A DNA stretch of 64,000 nucleotides from Ascidia mentula (lineage: Eukaryota > Chordata > Ascidiacea > Phlebobranchia > Ascidiidae). The notes beneath the pieces were generated by a model. It did no database searches, was not told where the DNA came from, and was given only the letters and a program-made list of their open reading frames with translations. The DNA lies in assembly GCA_947561715.1 (NCBI GenBank), contig OX387201.1, positions 10,492,001 to 10,556,000 on the forward strand, written 5' to 3'. This document shows positions 39,777 through 51,100 of this stretch, piece after piece. Both the position numbers and the translations under genes were made by a program. Numbering within the stretch: the first letter of the stretch is position 1; each line of letters opens with the position of its first letter.

Positions 39777-40697
39777 TCAATCATCATAGTTATCATCATC
39801 ATGCCATTTTCGCTTGGCTGCATTTCCCGTTGGCATGATAATCTAAAAGTTTGTTGTGGATATAATATCACATGTTTCGCGATTTACATGCAAAACTTGT
39901 TTTTGTTGCTTCAAAATGTTCATGAAAGGCTATTGAGTACCTTTGCTGCACATGCAAAAATTACAGTTAGTTACATGTTGACTAACTTGGCCTACCTGTG
40001 GATTCACGAATTGAGGTTTCACTGGCATGTTGGCTTGTGAGGTGAGGTTACGACTGCTGGGAGTAGCCAACTTTTTCTGTATAGAAGTTTTACTTAATCA
40101 TATGGCCAGTATGTCACATGCCCAATTTAAAAAACTACCTTTTTGTCTGAAATCGATTTGAGTTGATAGTTTACAGAGGAAAGACAGTATCGGTCAGGAG
40201 GCAATCTTGCACCAGAGAAGTTCTTCAGAGATGGGAGAGCAGATGTGTTTTTTTGACGAGCAACATCAACTAAAAACTAACCCATTTTTTTTTTAAGTCA
40301 ATGGTCAAAATAAAACACTCCTATATGTGTCACACTTACTTCACGAGGTGGTGGGTTAGTAAAAGAATGATCTAGTTGGGACTTAATAGCCAGCTTAGTG
40401 TCTTCCAAAGATACAGTTGATCGTCCAGCATGGTTTGCTAACATTTTTGCATCATCCAACACATCTGATACATATCCTAAACATGGATAGGGAATTATAA
40501 TAAATCAAAAATTAAATTTTGGTGAACATACTGTAAGTTAATTCCAGGAGTTGATGAATTACTTTAGGCTCGTAATCTGTAACACCCATGTCCTTCAGCA
40601 TAGCTACAATAGTATTTGCATCTTTTGGCATCGGTGATTGTGCTAAACTGCCAGACATCGCTTCCGATTTGTTAGCAGATGTATTCATGGCAGCCAT
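39777..40697 (-). CDS. TAF9: transcription initiation factor TFIID subunit 9
   Basis: Five minus-strand exons, 40532-40697, 40340-40476, 40139-40276, 39996-40076 and 39777-39842, give 195 residues. Vertebrate TAF9 is ~264, the difference being a shorter C-terminal linker. The histone fold (~25-105) includes [20 protein letters not shown] and [16 protein letters not shown]. It is followed by the TAF9 block [20 protein letters not shown] and [17 protein letters not shown]. The end [14 protein letters not shown] matches the basic-then-acidic TAF9 terminus. TAF9 pairs with TAF6 in TFIID and SAGA-type complexes. The gene lies 368 nt downstream of TFIIA on the same strand. The acceptor for its start (…ATTCAG) ends a single nucleotide before the ATG, so its mRNA is probably trans-spliced. 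Confidence 0.93.
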
Positions 40698-41065
40698 ACT
40701 GAATCTATTTTTGTAGAAAACTATAACTAGTAATAAAAAATGAAAAGTATTATCAGTGGCATTGATCCAGATGAACTATCAAAATTTCACTAATCACAAT
40801 TTCAGGCAATTTTTGCCTAAAAGTTGTTATTTTTCTTCAAAACTAACAGCATATGTCCAATAGAAATATAAGTTGAAAAGTATTGATAACATGCATGAGG
40901 TTATAAACTGTGTGTGTTGCAACTCAACATTTTCACTTGTAAGCACAATATTACTTACACACAATTATTAACAAGTATATGGTAACAGAGGAACCAAACA
41001 TGATTGTGGCACTGTCTGTAAATTGTTTGTTTCAAGTGAATCACACACTTAACAATATACTGCAA

Positions 41066-42025
41066 TCACCACTCAGCTTCACCCGTTGCTCTTTGAAAAA
41101 CAAAGTCTTTCCCATCAAGATTCATAATTCCTACTTTTAGATGAAACTTCCATCTGGTCTTAGTGCGGTGGATTTTATCATACTGACACACAATGACATT
41201 GTCAGTGTCAAATAATTCCACAGGGTCGTCATCAGATCCATCATCATCAGAGCATAAGGGTTCCACATCAACAGCTGCTTCTTTCTCTGCTTTTTCATCC
41301 TCATCATCCTCTTCAGCATCATCTTCATCATCCTCATCATCATCCTCATCATCATCTTCTGATGATGATCCTACATTGCCGTCAACCTGAGCAATAAACT
41401 TTGTTTTCTTGCCCTTCTTTTTTCTTAAAATCAGTGACAATGTGCCTTTTTTTGTAGAAAGTGAACTTGAGCATGACTGACTGTCAAAAGCTCCATCCAG
41501 TTGTGTCACAGGCTGCTGAGCAGGTTTATTGGCCTTAGATGATGATACAGGATTGTGGGTGGTAAGAACTACTTTAGACTGGCTTGAATTCTGAAGAGAT
41601 GTGGGTTGGTATGATGCATACAGCTGACCCTGACCTGCAGAGGTGGAAGCAAGTGGTTGTTGTTGGTAGACTATGTTTCCAGGTAGGGCCATTGCAGCTT
41701 GCTGTCCCGCCCCAGTCATTTGAATAGTTTGGCCACTGGGTATTGTTCGATACATAACTTGACGTGGTAAGGCATCACCTCCACCAGATGTGTTTGCATA
41801 AACGTACATTGGCATTGCAGCCCCTTGTCCATGTCGAGGGTCATCTGCTTGTGTTTGAACCGCTTTGGACTGAACAACTTTTGTTTCCCATGTCTGCTTA
41901 AGTTCTTGCAAAACCTGCTCATCAACACCATCATCTAAAAATGCTTCTCTAATGTTAGTAATCACATCCTCTATTACAGTTTGGTAAAGCTTTGCAACTT
42001 GATTTGAATTGGATGACTTGGCCAT
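41066..42025 (-). CDS. GTF2A1: TFIIA alpha/beta precursor (large subunit)
   Basis: A single-exon frame of 319 residues (human 376). The N-terminal four-helix-bundle segment (~8-55) reads KLYQTVIEDVITNIREAFLD then DEQVLQELKQTWETK. A Q/S/T-rich linker follows, then an acidic D/E run (~221-246). The C-terminal beta-barrel half (~270-319) reads LFDTDNVIVCQYDKIHRTKT to the terminal GEAEW. TFIIA stabilises TBP on the TATA box. A QVDG motif (213-216) just before the acidic run fits the Taspase1 cleavage site that makes the alpha and beta subunits. QLDG at 185-188 is a second candidate. The acidic run is encoded by a TCATCA-type trinucleotide tract on the plus strand (~41300-41375). The acceptor TTTTTCAG ends 3 nt before the ATG. 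Confidence 0.95.
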   Translation of the reverse strand: MAKSSNSNQVAKLYQTVIEDVITNIREAFLDDGVDEQVLQELKQTWETKVVQSKAVQTQADDPRHGQGAAMPMYVYANTSGGGDALPRQVMYRTIPSGQTIQMTGAGQQAAMALPGNIVYQQQPLASTSAGQGQLYASYQPTSLQNSSQSKVVLTTHNPVSSSKANKPAQQPVTQLDGAFDSQSCSSSLSTKKGTLSLILRKKKGKKTKFIAQVDGNVGSSSEDDDEDDDEDDEDDAEEDDEDEKAEKEAAVDVEPLCSDDDGSDDDPVELFDTDNVIVCQYDKIHRTKTRWKFHLKVGIMNLDGKDFVFQRATGEAEW

Positions 42026-42028
42026 TTT

Positions 42029-45000
42029 CTGAAAAACGATTTAATGGTAAAATGTAAAGACACGTTATTGAAGCAAATTATTTCATCTTTTGTTTTGGAA
42101 AAAATTACAAAGAAACAGTTTCATACATTATAACAAATACAATTATACGAACAAAAGCTTGTCATAGCTGCAAAATATTACCCTACCTACTCCTCCGAAA
42201 TAAATCGGCACTGACCGCAGCTCGCGACAACACGCATTTTTATTCTATAAGGCGCCACCTAGCAATAGCATTTGATTTTTATAATTTCAAAACATGTTTT
42301 GTAATTATATTTTTTTTTAACTCATTCTTTTGCGCTTCAAAACATTTCTTTTTGTAAATTCAATCACAACAGAAAAGTCCTTAATTGACATCTTTGTTCA
42401 ACAATTTTCCTGACAGGTCCGAGATTTTGTTGTTAAAATCTCATAGAAAGAAAGTGCCTAAGGGTGGAATGCAGAAACCCCAGAAAAGCATACCTATACG
42501 CGACTTCAATCAAACTACATATATACAGTAATTTAATCTGGTACTAAAATCAAATTTTCCATTTTCCATGTTTTTTTTGTACGAAGTCGCACTTTAGCAT
42601 CAGCTACTCAAAATCAAAATTGGACAAATAAAACATTTCTTTTTTTTCTTTCGATTTTCGTTCAACACGATAACATACCACTGTAAACTTGTAATTACTC
42701 GTGTGGAACGAGTAGACTTTTGCGGAGTACACCTTTTTAATTCTTACAAAATTATTGATCTTTTCAATTTAATTTTTTAATTGTCAACTAATAGTTCAAA
42801 TTTACCTTGGAATCGCTTACCAGTCTCCAACGCATGATTGCAATACAACTACATATCATTCAAAAAAAAATGTAGTCTACGCTAGTCGGTTAACGTTCTC
42901 TATTCTAACAATTCTATCATTTTGTGTAAAAACGGTAGGATAGATTTGGGTTGGGTTTAGTTTGGACGCTTTACTATACTTTGAAACGGGTCAGAAACAG
43001 TTTCTCTGCTTGTAGTTTTGTGAGGGTAAATTCTTCAACCCTGTACTCACTTGCAGTTTCTGGTTAAGTAACGGTTTTTTTTGGTTGCCTGCTTGCCTCT
43101 TGCCACTATTGTCATTCTGGCGAAATAAAAATTTTTTTAGAAAAATCGTTTCGCATGATTTGCCACAAATTTCAAATTATGTTTTGAGTCGTTAATTTTG
43201 GTTTAGAGTAATTTGGTCCTTTTCGGCAAGCAAATTGGCAAAACATCTATCTGGCAGAAGTGGAAATCATTTTAAATGCTATGTAAAACCAAACGTTTCT
43301 TGAAATAACATGAATATATACTTCACAGCGTGTCCGAGAGTTCACACAAAGTGATGGTAGTTGTAAGTACGAAATAAACACTTTCCGGGACTGATATTTT
43401 TCTAAAAATCGCTCTATAAGTAGAGTTTTGCATTAGCTAAACGCTCATATCAAAATAAAATGGTAGACAAGCGTCGTTTTTCTTTGAAATGACTTTTATC
43501 GTCAACAATTGCGACCAGAATGAGGTATGCGACGAAATTCTATTGGCGTTTCAAACATTTTCCGGGACTAATATTTTTCTAAAAATCGCTGTATTGGTAG
43601 AATACAACACAAGCGAAATAAAATGGTAAACAAGCGCCGTTTTCCATCGAAATGACTTTTGTCGTCAACAATTGCAACCAGAATGAGGTATGCGACGAAA
43701 TTCTATTGGCGTTTTATACCCTTTCCGGAACTAATATTTTTCCAAAAATCGCTATTTAGTTAGAATACAACATAAGCTAAACGCTCATATCAAAATAAAA
43801 TGGTAGACAAGCGCCGTTTTCCATCGAAATGACTTTTCTGCCACATATAGCTGATACAGAGACTGTTATGTCATAAGTGCAAGCTTTACAAACGCACATT
43901 TCAAATTAAAATAGTAGATTAGCGCTGTCTTTTAGTGAAGCGGTGGAAAGCAATTATAAGCTTACAGAAACCTTTCATCAAAATAAAGTCCAGCACAGCT
44001 GCTCTGTTGACTGTTACGTCATAAATATATCAAGCAATTTTCTTCACTGGCACGCATTGAAAGAAGCTGGTGCCAAATATATATTAGTAGCCTGCAATAT
44101 ATCCCAATGTCTGTTTTATGTGTTGGCTGCTTCAGTCTATTTGTATAGTTATCATTATTACGTGACAGGAGATCAGGCTTCGGTTTTGTTTGAAATTAGT
44201 TTTTTCTTTTATTCGTTTACTGGTTACACCTTGGTGGGATGGACGTGTTTTTGTTCATTAACTCACATCAACCTTATTTTAGTAAAAATCTGGTTTGTGC
44301 AGAACACTTGGCTTCCCTGACAAATTGTCTCGATGATGCTAGCGCAATGAGTCTCAATGAAGGTCGGCTGATTGTTGGCTAGTTGCCGCTGAATTTTCTA
44401 ATTGCCGCAGTCTCTGTGTTATCCTTGCAAGCCAAAATTTGTTTTGTTACGTTAAAATTCATTTCGTTGGAAAACGCCGCTTGTCTACCATTTTATTTCG
44501 ATAGGAGCGCTTGGCTTATGCTGTATTGTAACTAAATAGCGATTTGCAGAAAAATATTAGTCCCGGAAAGTGTTTACAACGCCAATAGAATTTCGTCGCA
44601 TACCTCATTCTGGTTGCAATTGTTGACGATAAAGGTCATTTCGATGGAAAACGGCGCTTGTCCACGATTATATTTCGATATGAGCGTTTAGCTAATGCTG
44701 TACTCCACTTATAGAGCGATTTTTAGAATAATATTAGTCCCGGGAAGTCTTTAAAACGCCAATTGAATTTCGTCGCATACCTCATTCTGGTTGCAATTGT
44801 TGACAATAAAAGTCATTTCGATGGAAAACGGCGCTTGTCTACCATTTTATTTCGATATGAGCGCTTGGCTTATGCTGTACTCTAACTATAGAGCGATTTT
44901 TAGAAAAATATCAGTCCCGGAAAGTGTTTATTACGTACTTACAACTACCATGATTTTGTGTGAACTCTCGGACACGCTGTGAAGTATATATTCATGTTAC

Positions 45001-45591
45001 ATAAAGAAGCGTTTGGTTTTACATAGCATTTAAAATGACTTTCACTTCTGCCAGATAGACGTTTTGCCAATTTGCTTGCCAAAAAGGACCAAATTACTCT
45101 AAACCAAAATTAACGACTCAAAATATAATGTGAAATTTGTGGAAAATCATGCGGAACGATTTTTCTATTTTTTTCGCCAGAATGACAATAGTCTCTTGCC
45201 CTAACTCGCATGTTAAGTTGCAAGCAACATGGTTGGGGCTTTACGAAACAGCGTTAATTGTTGCTGTTGTGCTGGTTTTGCTGGTTTTGCATGATACAAG
45301 ATGTTTCATTCAGAAAGTTTGGTAGTAAAAGTGTGAGTTGTGCTCCGAAACTGTATGACTTTTGTTGTTAAAATACTTATTTGATATTCTACATTGAAGA
45401 AATGTAAATTCAAATTAATCTTATTTCTGAAAATTTTAGTTACAATTTGTACCCACAGGTCAAATGCTTTACAACAACAACATATTTTGCTACTTGAACA
45501 ATAGTTACAACCAACATTGATTGAAAAAAATGCCGTGAAGTACATATGTGAAACTTAATCTGACATATAACAATGATTTGTTTTGTTGCAG
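42029..45591. other. intergenic region dominated by a foldback element
   Basis: The region lies between the divergent TFIIA (-) and VBP1 (+) genes. From 42.0 to 43.1 kb the sequence is AT-rich with nothing recognisable. From 43.1 to 45.2 kb it is the foldback element listed separately. Promoters for both genes should lie near the two ends. Confidence 0.5.
43105..45192. mobile_element. ~2.1-kb foldback element with tandem sub-repeats in both arms
   Basis: The outer ends are inverted copies (ACTATTGTCATTCTGGCG at 43105, its complement ending at 45192). The arms pair over roughly 750 bp each. Inside each arm a ~170-177 bp module recurs three times. It contains GTCAACAATTGC, GAGGTATGCGACGAAATTCT and TCCGGGACTAATATTTTTCT. 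In the left arm the module starts near 43383, 43559 and 43731, and inverted copies lie near 44557, 44734 and 44911. The ~550-bp centre (~43880-44430) is unique. A 125-codon frame there (43943-44320) starts at GTG and has no recognisable domain. Long arms built of tandem repeats resemble foldback/Galileo-type elements; the class is inference. Confidence 0.85.
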
Positions 45592-45613
45592 TCTATATAT
45601 ACCAATAATAACA

Positions 45614-46147
45614 ATGACAGAGGAAGCTACGAAAAAGCATTTGGGCATTCCAGAGGCAACTTTTGTAACAGATGTGGATGCATTTATGAAAGAAATGGGT
45701 GCAACAAGCACAGAATCTTTACTTCGCAAGTTGGAGGAAAGCTATCAAAAGTACAAGATGATGGAAATTAACTTGTTGCGCAAAAAGCAAAGATTACAGC
45801 ACCAGATTCCCGAGTTAAAATCAACACTAGATATAGTTAAGCATCTTAACAACAAAAAATCTTCACCAGAAAAATCCACTTTCCTGCTTTCTGCATCTCT
45901 TCATGCCAAAGCAGAAATACCACCAACAGAAGAAGTATTTTTGTGGCTTGGGGCAAATGTTATGCTTTCATACAGCACAGGTGAAGCTCTTGAATTGCTG
46001 TCGCAAAATAATAAGTCTGCAGCCAAAAATCTCACTTCCATCAATAATGATTTGGATTACTTGCGTGACCAAATAACCACAACAGAAGTTACAATGGCTC
46101 GATTATATAATTGGGATGTTAAGAACAGAAAAGCAGCAGCCAGCTAA
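45614..46147 (+). CDS. VBP1: prefoldin subunit 3 (VHL-binding protein 1)
   Basis: An intronless 177-residue frame. The N-terminal motif LGIPEATFVTDVDAFM is the family landmark, followed by the first helix of the prefoldin coiled coil (SLLRKLEESYQKYKMMEINL). The central beta hairpins read AEIPPTEEVFLWLGANVMLS, and the C-terminal helix reads LDYLRDQITTTEVTMARLYN with the conserved ending NWDVKNR. Prefoldin is the hexameric cytosolic chaperone that delivers actin and tubulin to CCT. Subunit 3 is one of its two alpha-type subunits. The gene begins ~420 nt right of the foldback element. The acceptor GTTGCAG at 45591 lies 22 nt before the ATG, so the mRNA is probably trans-spliced. An AATAAA signal lies at 46402-46407. 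Confidence 0.96.
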   Translation: MTEEATKKHLGIPEATFVTDVDAFMKEMGATSTESLLRKLEESYQKYKMMEINLLRKKQRLQHQIPELKSTLDIVKHLNNKKSSPEKSTFLLSASLHAKAEIPPTEEVFLWLGANVMLSYSTGEALELLSQNNKSAAKNLTSINNDLDYLRDQITTTEVTMARLYNWDVKNRKAAAS

Positions 46148-46401
46148 ACCACGTTTAAATTGCTGCATGCTTTAATTGTGAAAAATGTGCCCATACAACT
46201 TGATACGTTTGGATTTCCAATCCACAACATAGTTTAAAACAAGATTGCATTAGCCCATTGACAAACAGTTTTAATTGTGCTAATTCATTTTGTATAAAGA
46301 AACCAATAGTCTTTGCATATGATTTTCAGCAGTGCAAAGTATGATGTGATTAGTGGTATGGTTGTGTAATGCGTCTGTCTCCACATTTGCATCACTAAAC
46401 T

Positions 46402-46407
46402 AATAAA
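46402..46407 (+). terminator. AATAAA polyadenylation signal of VBP1
   Basis: The canonical hexamer lies 255 nt after the VBP1 stop codon and is followed by T/G-rich sequence. It is the first good signal downstream. Confidence 0.55.
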
Positions 46408-46639
46408 ACTACATGTTTGTCTAATACTGGTATTTTTGTTTTTAATAAGGTATAAATTGCTTTGCTTTTTTTAAAGTTGATTCCGTTTCAATTTTGAAGT
46501 TGCTCAAATAACTGGTAGCTGTTCTAAAACACATTGTATTCATTATCTGTCACTTAAAGAACTTCTTGTGTTTCTTTATGTTTGTAAAGAACATGTAATG
46601 AAGCAATCAGAGATCCATTAATGTACATTATAGGGTGTT

Positions 46640-46843
46640 ATGGCCACATGTAAATGGGAGCTGACGCAACGACTGTACGAAAAGTGTCTCTATAGGCTGA
46701 GAATTAATCAAATACCGATGGCTACGCCATATACATATGGAGCAAATCGAATTGGCCGGAGCCACACTGTTCAGAAATCAAACGATGCTCCTATCATAAC
46801 TGGTTCAAATTATTTGACTCCAGTAGCTACAGGGCTGCACTAG
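46640..46843 (+). CDS. doubtful small ORF, 67 residues
   Basis: It begins at an ATG in a usable context (GTTATGG) shortly after a possible trans-splice acceptor, and ends at TAG. The product is basic at the N-terminus (MATCKWELTQRLYEKCLYRL) and S/T/N-rich afterwards. There is no signal peptide, no known motif and no second exon. It could be chance. Confidence 0.18.
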   Translation: MATCKWELTQRLYEKCLYRLRINQIPMATPYTYGANRIGRSHTVQKSNDAPIITGSNYLTPVATGLH

Positions 46844-48171
46844 TATAGCAACGGCTGATTTGTTCGACAAGCTTAAAAAGTCTAGGTGAACTCTTCATCT
46901 AGAAGCAGATCTGCTATTAACTCTACGTCTGTGTTTTGCAAAAGAACCGATGAGTGAAAAATCCGTGCTTGTCTTCAAGCAGTGCTTACATGTGATAAAC
47001 CCATGACGCAATCATTCTTCACAAAATTTTATGACGTATTTCTATACGTGTTTTTTTATATATCGTATAATTTGCTCGCGTCACTGCAAACAGCAAAACT
47101 ACAAGCCTCGTGGTATAATATGCCAGAGTCAAACCGAAAGTAAATCCACAAATAAGCTTCATTGAAAAACGAGGAATTATTGTCTTTAAAAGTTGTATGG
47201 AAATAAGCCTGGGACACCATAACAATATTAAAACGACGCTCCTATGCGTCTCACGCTACATTTGGAAACCACTACCTGTTTAGTAAGTCTCGAACAAGTC
47301 GTTGCTGAAGATTCTCCAATGAGGTACGCAGAAAAGCATAAAGGGGTGCGGAGAGTTTGACGTCTTGCATCTCTGCGAACCCAACGTCAAGACGGGCAAG
47401 TTTCGAAGACCTTGGCCTTCTGGTCTCATCTGTTTTGAGACCAACAGTAGGATTTGTGGAAAGAGTCTCAAATTGTTGAGTGACATCAAGGTGCTGTGAC
47501 AAGAAGGTAACGCAAGTTAGAAGACGCGATGCAAGGAAAGTTACCAGGGAAGGCGTCAGAAAGTCTGTGCACCGGACATGAAGCTATAAGCCGAATTCTG
47601 AGCAAGCATATTAGAGAACAAGATTTGTAAAGTGTCCTGCATATCAGAAAACGATATGTGCTGTCAAGATTTTTAGGTCTAAGATAAATTTCAAACATCA
47701 TATTTCCCGAAAATATGAATGTTTAGCGCGAAATATCGTCAAATAAACTTTCACATTCTAAAATTCATGTTGGGGTAAAAGTAATCGGAATTTGAAATAA
47801 ATCTGTTCGACAGTTAACCGACCATTTTGAAAGTAAAAATGATTGGTTAAGCTCATTTTCTGCAACTTTACAACTGGAAACAGGAAATAATTATCTATGT
47901 TGCCACGATTGCCGCGTCGTATGTAAAATTGTTTGGAAGCATGTCCGTAAAATCAATCATGCATGCAACCTGTGATATGCTACGAGTGTCGACTGGCGTT
48001 GAAATTAATGCCGGCAATAAACAATCAATGGAGACACTTGCGTGATTTGTTATCATGAACCGCTTTAGCTATATGTGTTATACGACTATAAGATATACAC
48101 TGTTAACAACTGGGGTATCAATGCTTAAAACAACTACTTGTATTTTATGTTGAGTTATAGGAACCGAAGCT

Positions 48172-51100
48172 ATGGAACCTGATGTGTTTGCGCCGCCTGA
48201 AATTTTGTCAATGAATAAGTTAAATAAGTGGGATCGTCAGCCAGAAGGTGAATGTCTGGCTCCACTTGGGACCAAGCAGCAGGACAGTTTTTTGGAATTG
48301 GCTACAATAGCATCACACAGACCACTTCCAATTGAGGTTTGCCAATGTTAATGCTAACTTGAAATAGGAATTGATAGTGTGTTTTATGTATTTTGGTGTC
48401 AGGTACCACTTGAAGAACCTGTTAATATTGCACACAAGGTGTCTGTAAAAGGAGTGATTGTTCCAGGGTCTACAGAAGATGTTCTTGCACAAGGTTTTGG
48501 AATGCTTGGAATGGCTGGAGACAGAATAGAAAATGCTCAACAAGTAAGTGGCCTGTGATGTACATTTTTCTGGGTTTAAAAAGTGAGTAAATGAATTAAA
48601 CCACTGAAGAAAAGAACTACTGTATATGACAATAACTATAATTAAATATGAAACAAATTAAAATGCCACACATGTGGTCCTCATCATGGGTCTGACTCTG
48701 TTCGTTTGTGTCTGTTTTAGTTTTACAACTGGTTTTCAAAAGTGGAAGAAGAGATGGCTAAAATGGAGGCAGAGGGTTATGTAAAACATTTGAAAGAGCT
48801 AAAGGAACACAAGGAATTTTGTAATCATATTACTGAAGATGTGGACAAGGCCTTAGATTTTTTAGACAAACTTGAGAAAGAGGTAATTTAAAAAAAAACT
48901 CTTGTATATTTAAATACTACTAAGTTTCGTTGTTAAGTTGTAATGTGTGATTAAACTATACCTTTGAATTTGCAGTATGTGTTTGTTTCAACCAAAACCA
49001 ATGCACTGCATGAGGCCTGTGAGCATCTACTTGCAGACCAAACTGCTCTTATTAACACAGCAGAGTCGATACATGAGAACCTTGAGTATTTTAGTGAGCT
49101 GAAACGATTTAAAACTGTAAGTACTTTTGTGCACTGTACGTTGTCTTCTATATAACTACTGATAGATCAAAATTTTCTGCAGAAACTAGACTCGCCAAAC
49201 TTGCAAGTGACTGGAGAATCTTTTCAAGCCATGCTTTCCAGAATGGATGAGTGCATAGAATTTATGAAAGCACATGTACGTTTAAATTTTGGTCTATTAC
49301 AATAAATGCTTTTATAAGCCAGACAAGATGTCATGAATTGCCTATAGGAATCAGCCTGTGCTGGTCCATGTTGAATGATGGATCTGTCTTTTAAGTATCA
49401 GCAACTTCAATAAACTCAAAAAAGAGTAACAGGGGATTAGCATTAGTGTATATTCTATTTGAATATCATAATGTCAATAGGCGAAATTGCTATTTCTGTT
49501 TTCATTTAAGATTATTTACAGTAATCTTCTTTTACTCTTCTTTGAGATTGCTGAGTATATAACTCATATATATATATATTCAATGTGGCCTTTACTGAAC
49601 TAAAGGCCTACAGAATGGGACAATCCTGTCTTTTCATGCAAGAGCATGCATTGTTTCTGCCAACCAACTTGGTCATTATAATGTATCTTTTTTTTAAAAC
49701 AATTGTTCAGCCTATGTACAAAGAAAGCACTTCATATATGGAAAAATACAAAGCTTCGTTGCTCTCTGCTTTGGGAATGATTAAAACTTATGTTGTGAAG
49801 TCACTGGAAGGCACAACTCGGTCCATATTAAATAGAAAGGTACATTTAGTAGTATAGTTTTCATTGCTGTAGAAAACAATTTGATTTTACCAAATAAAAA
49901 AGACAATGTTTTGTCAATAATCAATTTATCCACAACATTAGAATGAAGCTGTTTCTTCAACTTCAACTTCTGATGATGCCTTCACTTTGTATTATGGGAA
50001 GTTTAGAACTAACGCCCCTAGAATTAAAGGACTAATGGAGCAAGTTGAACAGCGTGCTGCGAAGGATGAACAGTAACTGTCAACTTTATAAATTTAATCA
50101 TGCTAATCTCAAATCATGAATAGACTTTTTGTAATATTTCATGCAATGGGCTGCCAAGCCTACACACCTAGACTTTTTGTATTAACAGATTTAAACATTT
50201 TACCCGACATTTTCACATACAATATCGATTGCCTTGTCTTTTTTATTTGTATTTGGTGCTTGAATTGTTTCAAAAATAGATCCCTTTAACACCAACAAAT
50301 CATAACACAGTAAAAAAATTAGAAAGTTTATTTGACCAAATTAAATATGTCACCAAATTTGCATGCTAATTCAATTATGTTGTTCTGCAGATATCAATAT
50401 ATGCTGTCAGAGGTACACAGTTGTTACTTTACCCAGCGTGAAACATTACTTGGTCCTTCCGTCACATCAGCTATGACAGAATTAGTAAATCTAAATAAAC
50501 AGGTTATTTATTTGCAATTTAATGTCATTATGACTGAGAATTGTAATTGTTTCAGATGTTTTTTTACATTTTTACATACTTCACTCATAAATTTTTATTT
50601 TAATGTACTTTGGTGTATTTAATGCCATGTTTTATGTCAACTATTTGCAATAGTAATTTCTGTTAGTGGTTTTGCTTAACTTTGTTTTGTGTCTTTGTAG
50701 GATCATTGTGCTTTGGTAAGGAGTGGTTGTGCATTTATGGTCCATGTGTGTGAGGATGAGTATCAACTTTATGGACATTTTTTCTCAGCTCAGTCGCTCA
50801 AGCTTCAGTAAGCAAACGTTTGAATAAAATGGAAAACCATTTAACATGCATTCAGCAGTGTTACCAAAAATTCAAATGATTTAGATTTATAATTTTTAGA
50901 ATTCATCACAAATATATCTAATGATTTTTACTTTAAGTGAGATGTTGCTTCGACTGTGTGGAAACTTGTATGACCTTTTACGTCCCTTAATCATCCATGT
51001 TTATCATTTGGAAACACTTGCTGAACTGTGCACCATATTAAAGACAGAAATGATTGATGATCATGTACAAAATAACCGTAAGAACCAAAACTGAAGTAAT

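Larger units (their letters stand above)
46148..48160. other. interval between VBP1 and COG3 with two doubtful small ORFs
   Basis: A 67-codon plus frame (46640-46843) starts at an ATG 6 nt after an ACATTATAG that could serve as an acceptor. On the minus strand a possible two-exon frame (about 47586-47649 joined to 47272-47490) encodes a protein-like C-terminus (…APLYAFLRTSLENLQQRL…). Neither has a family I know. No other structure was seen. Confidence 0.3.

Noticed and set aside
41193-41390. Serine-rich plus-strand frame
   Set aside because: It is the antisense of the acidic run in TFIIA (a TCA/TCC trinucleotide tract), so the polyserine is a by-product.
43943-44320. 125-codon frame in the centre of the foldback element
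   Set aside because: It starts at GTG, has no domain, and has no transposase-like residues. It is kept as part of the element but not called as a gene.
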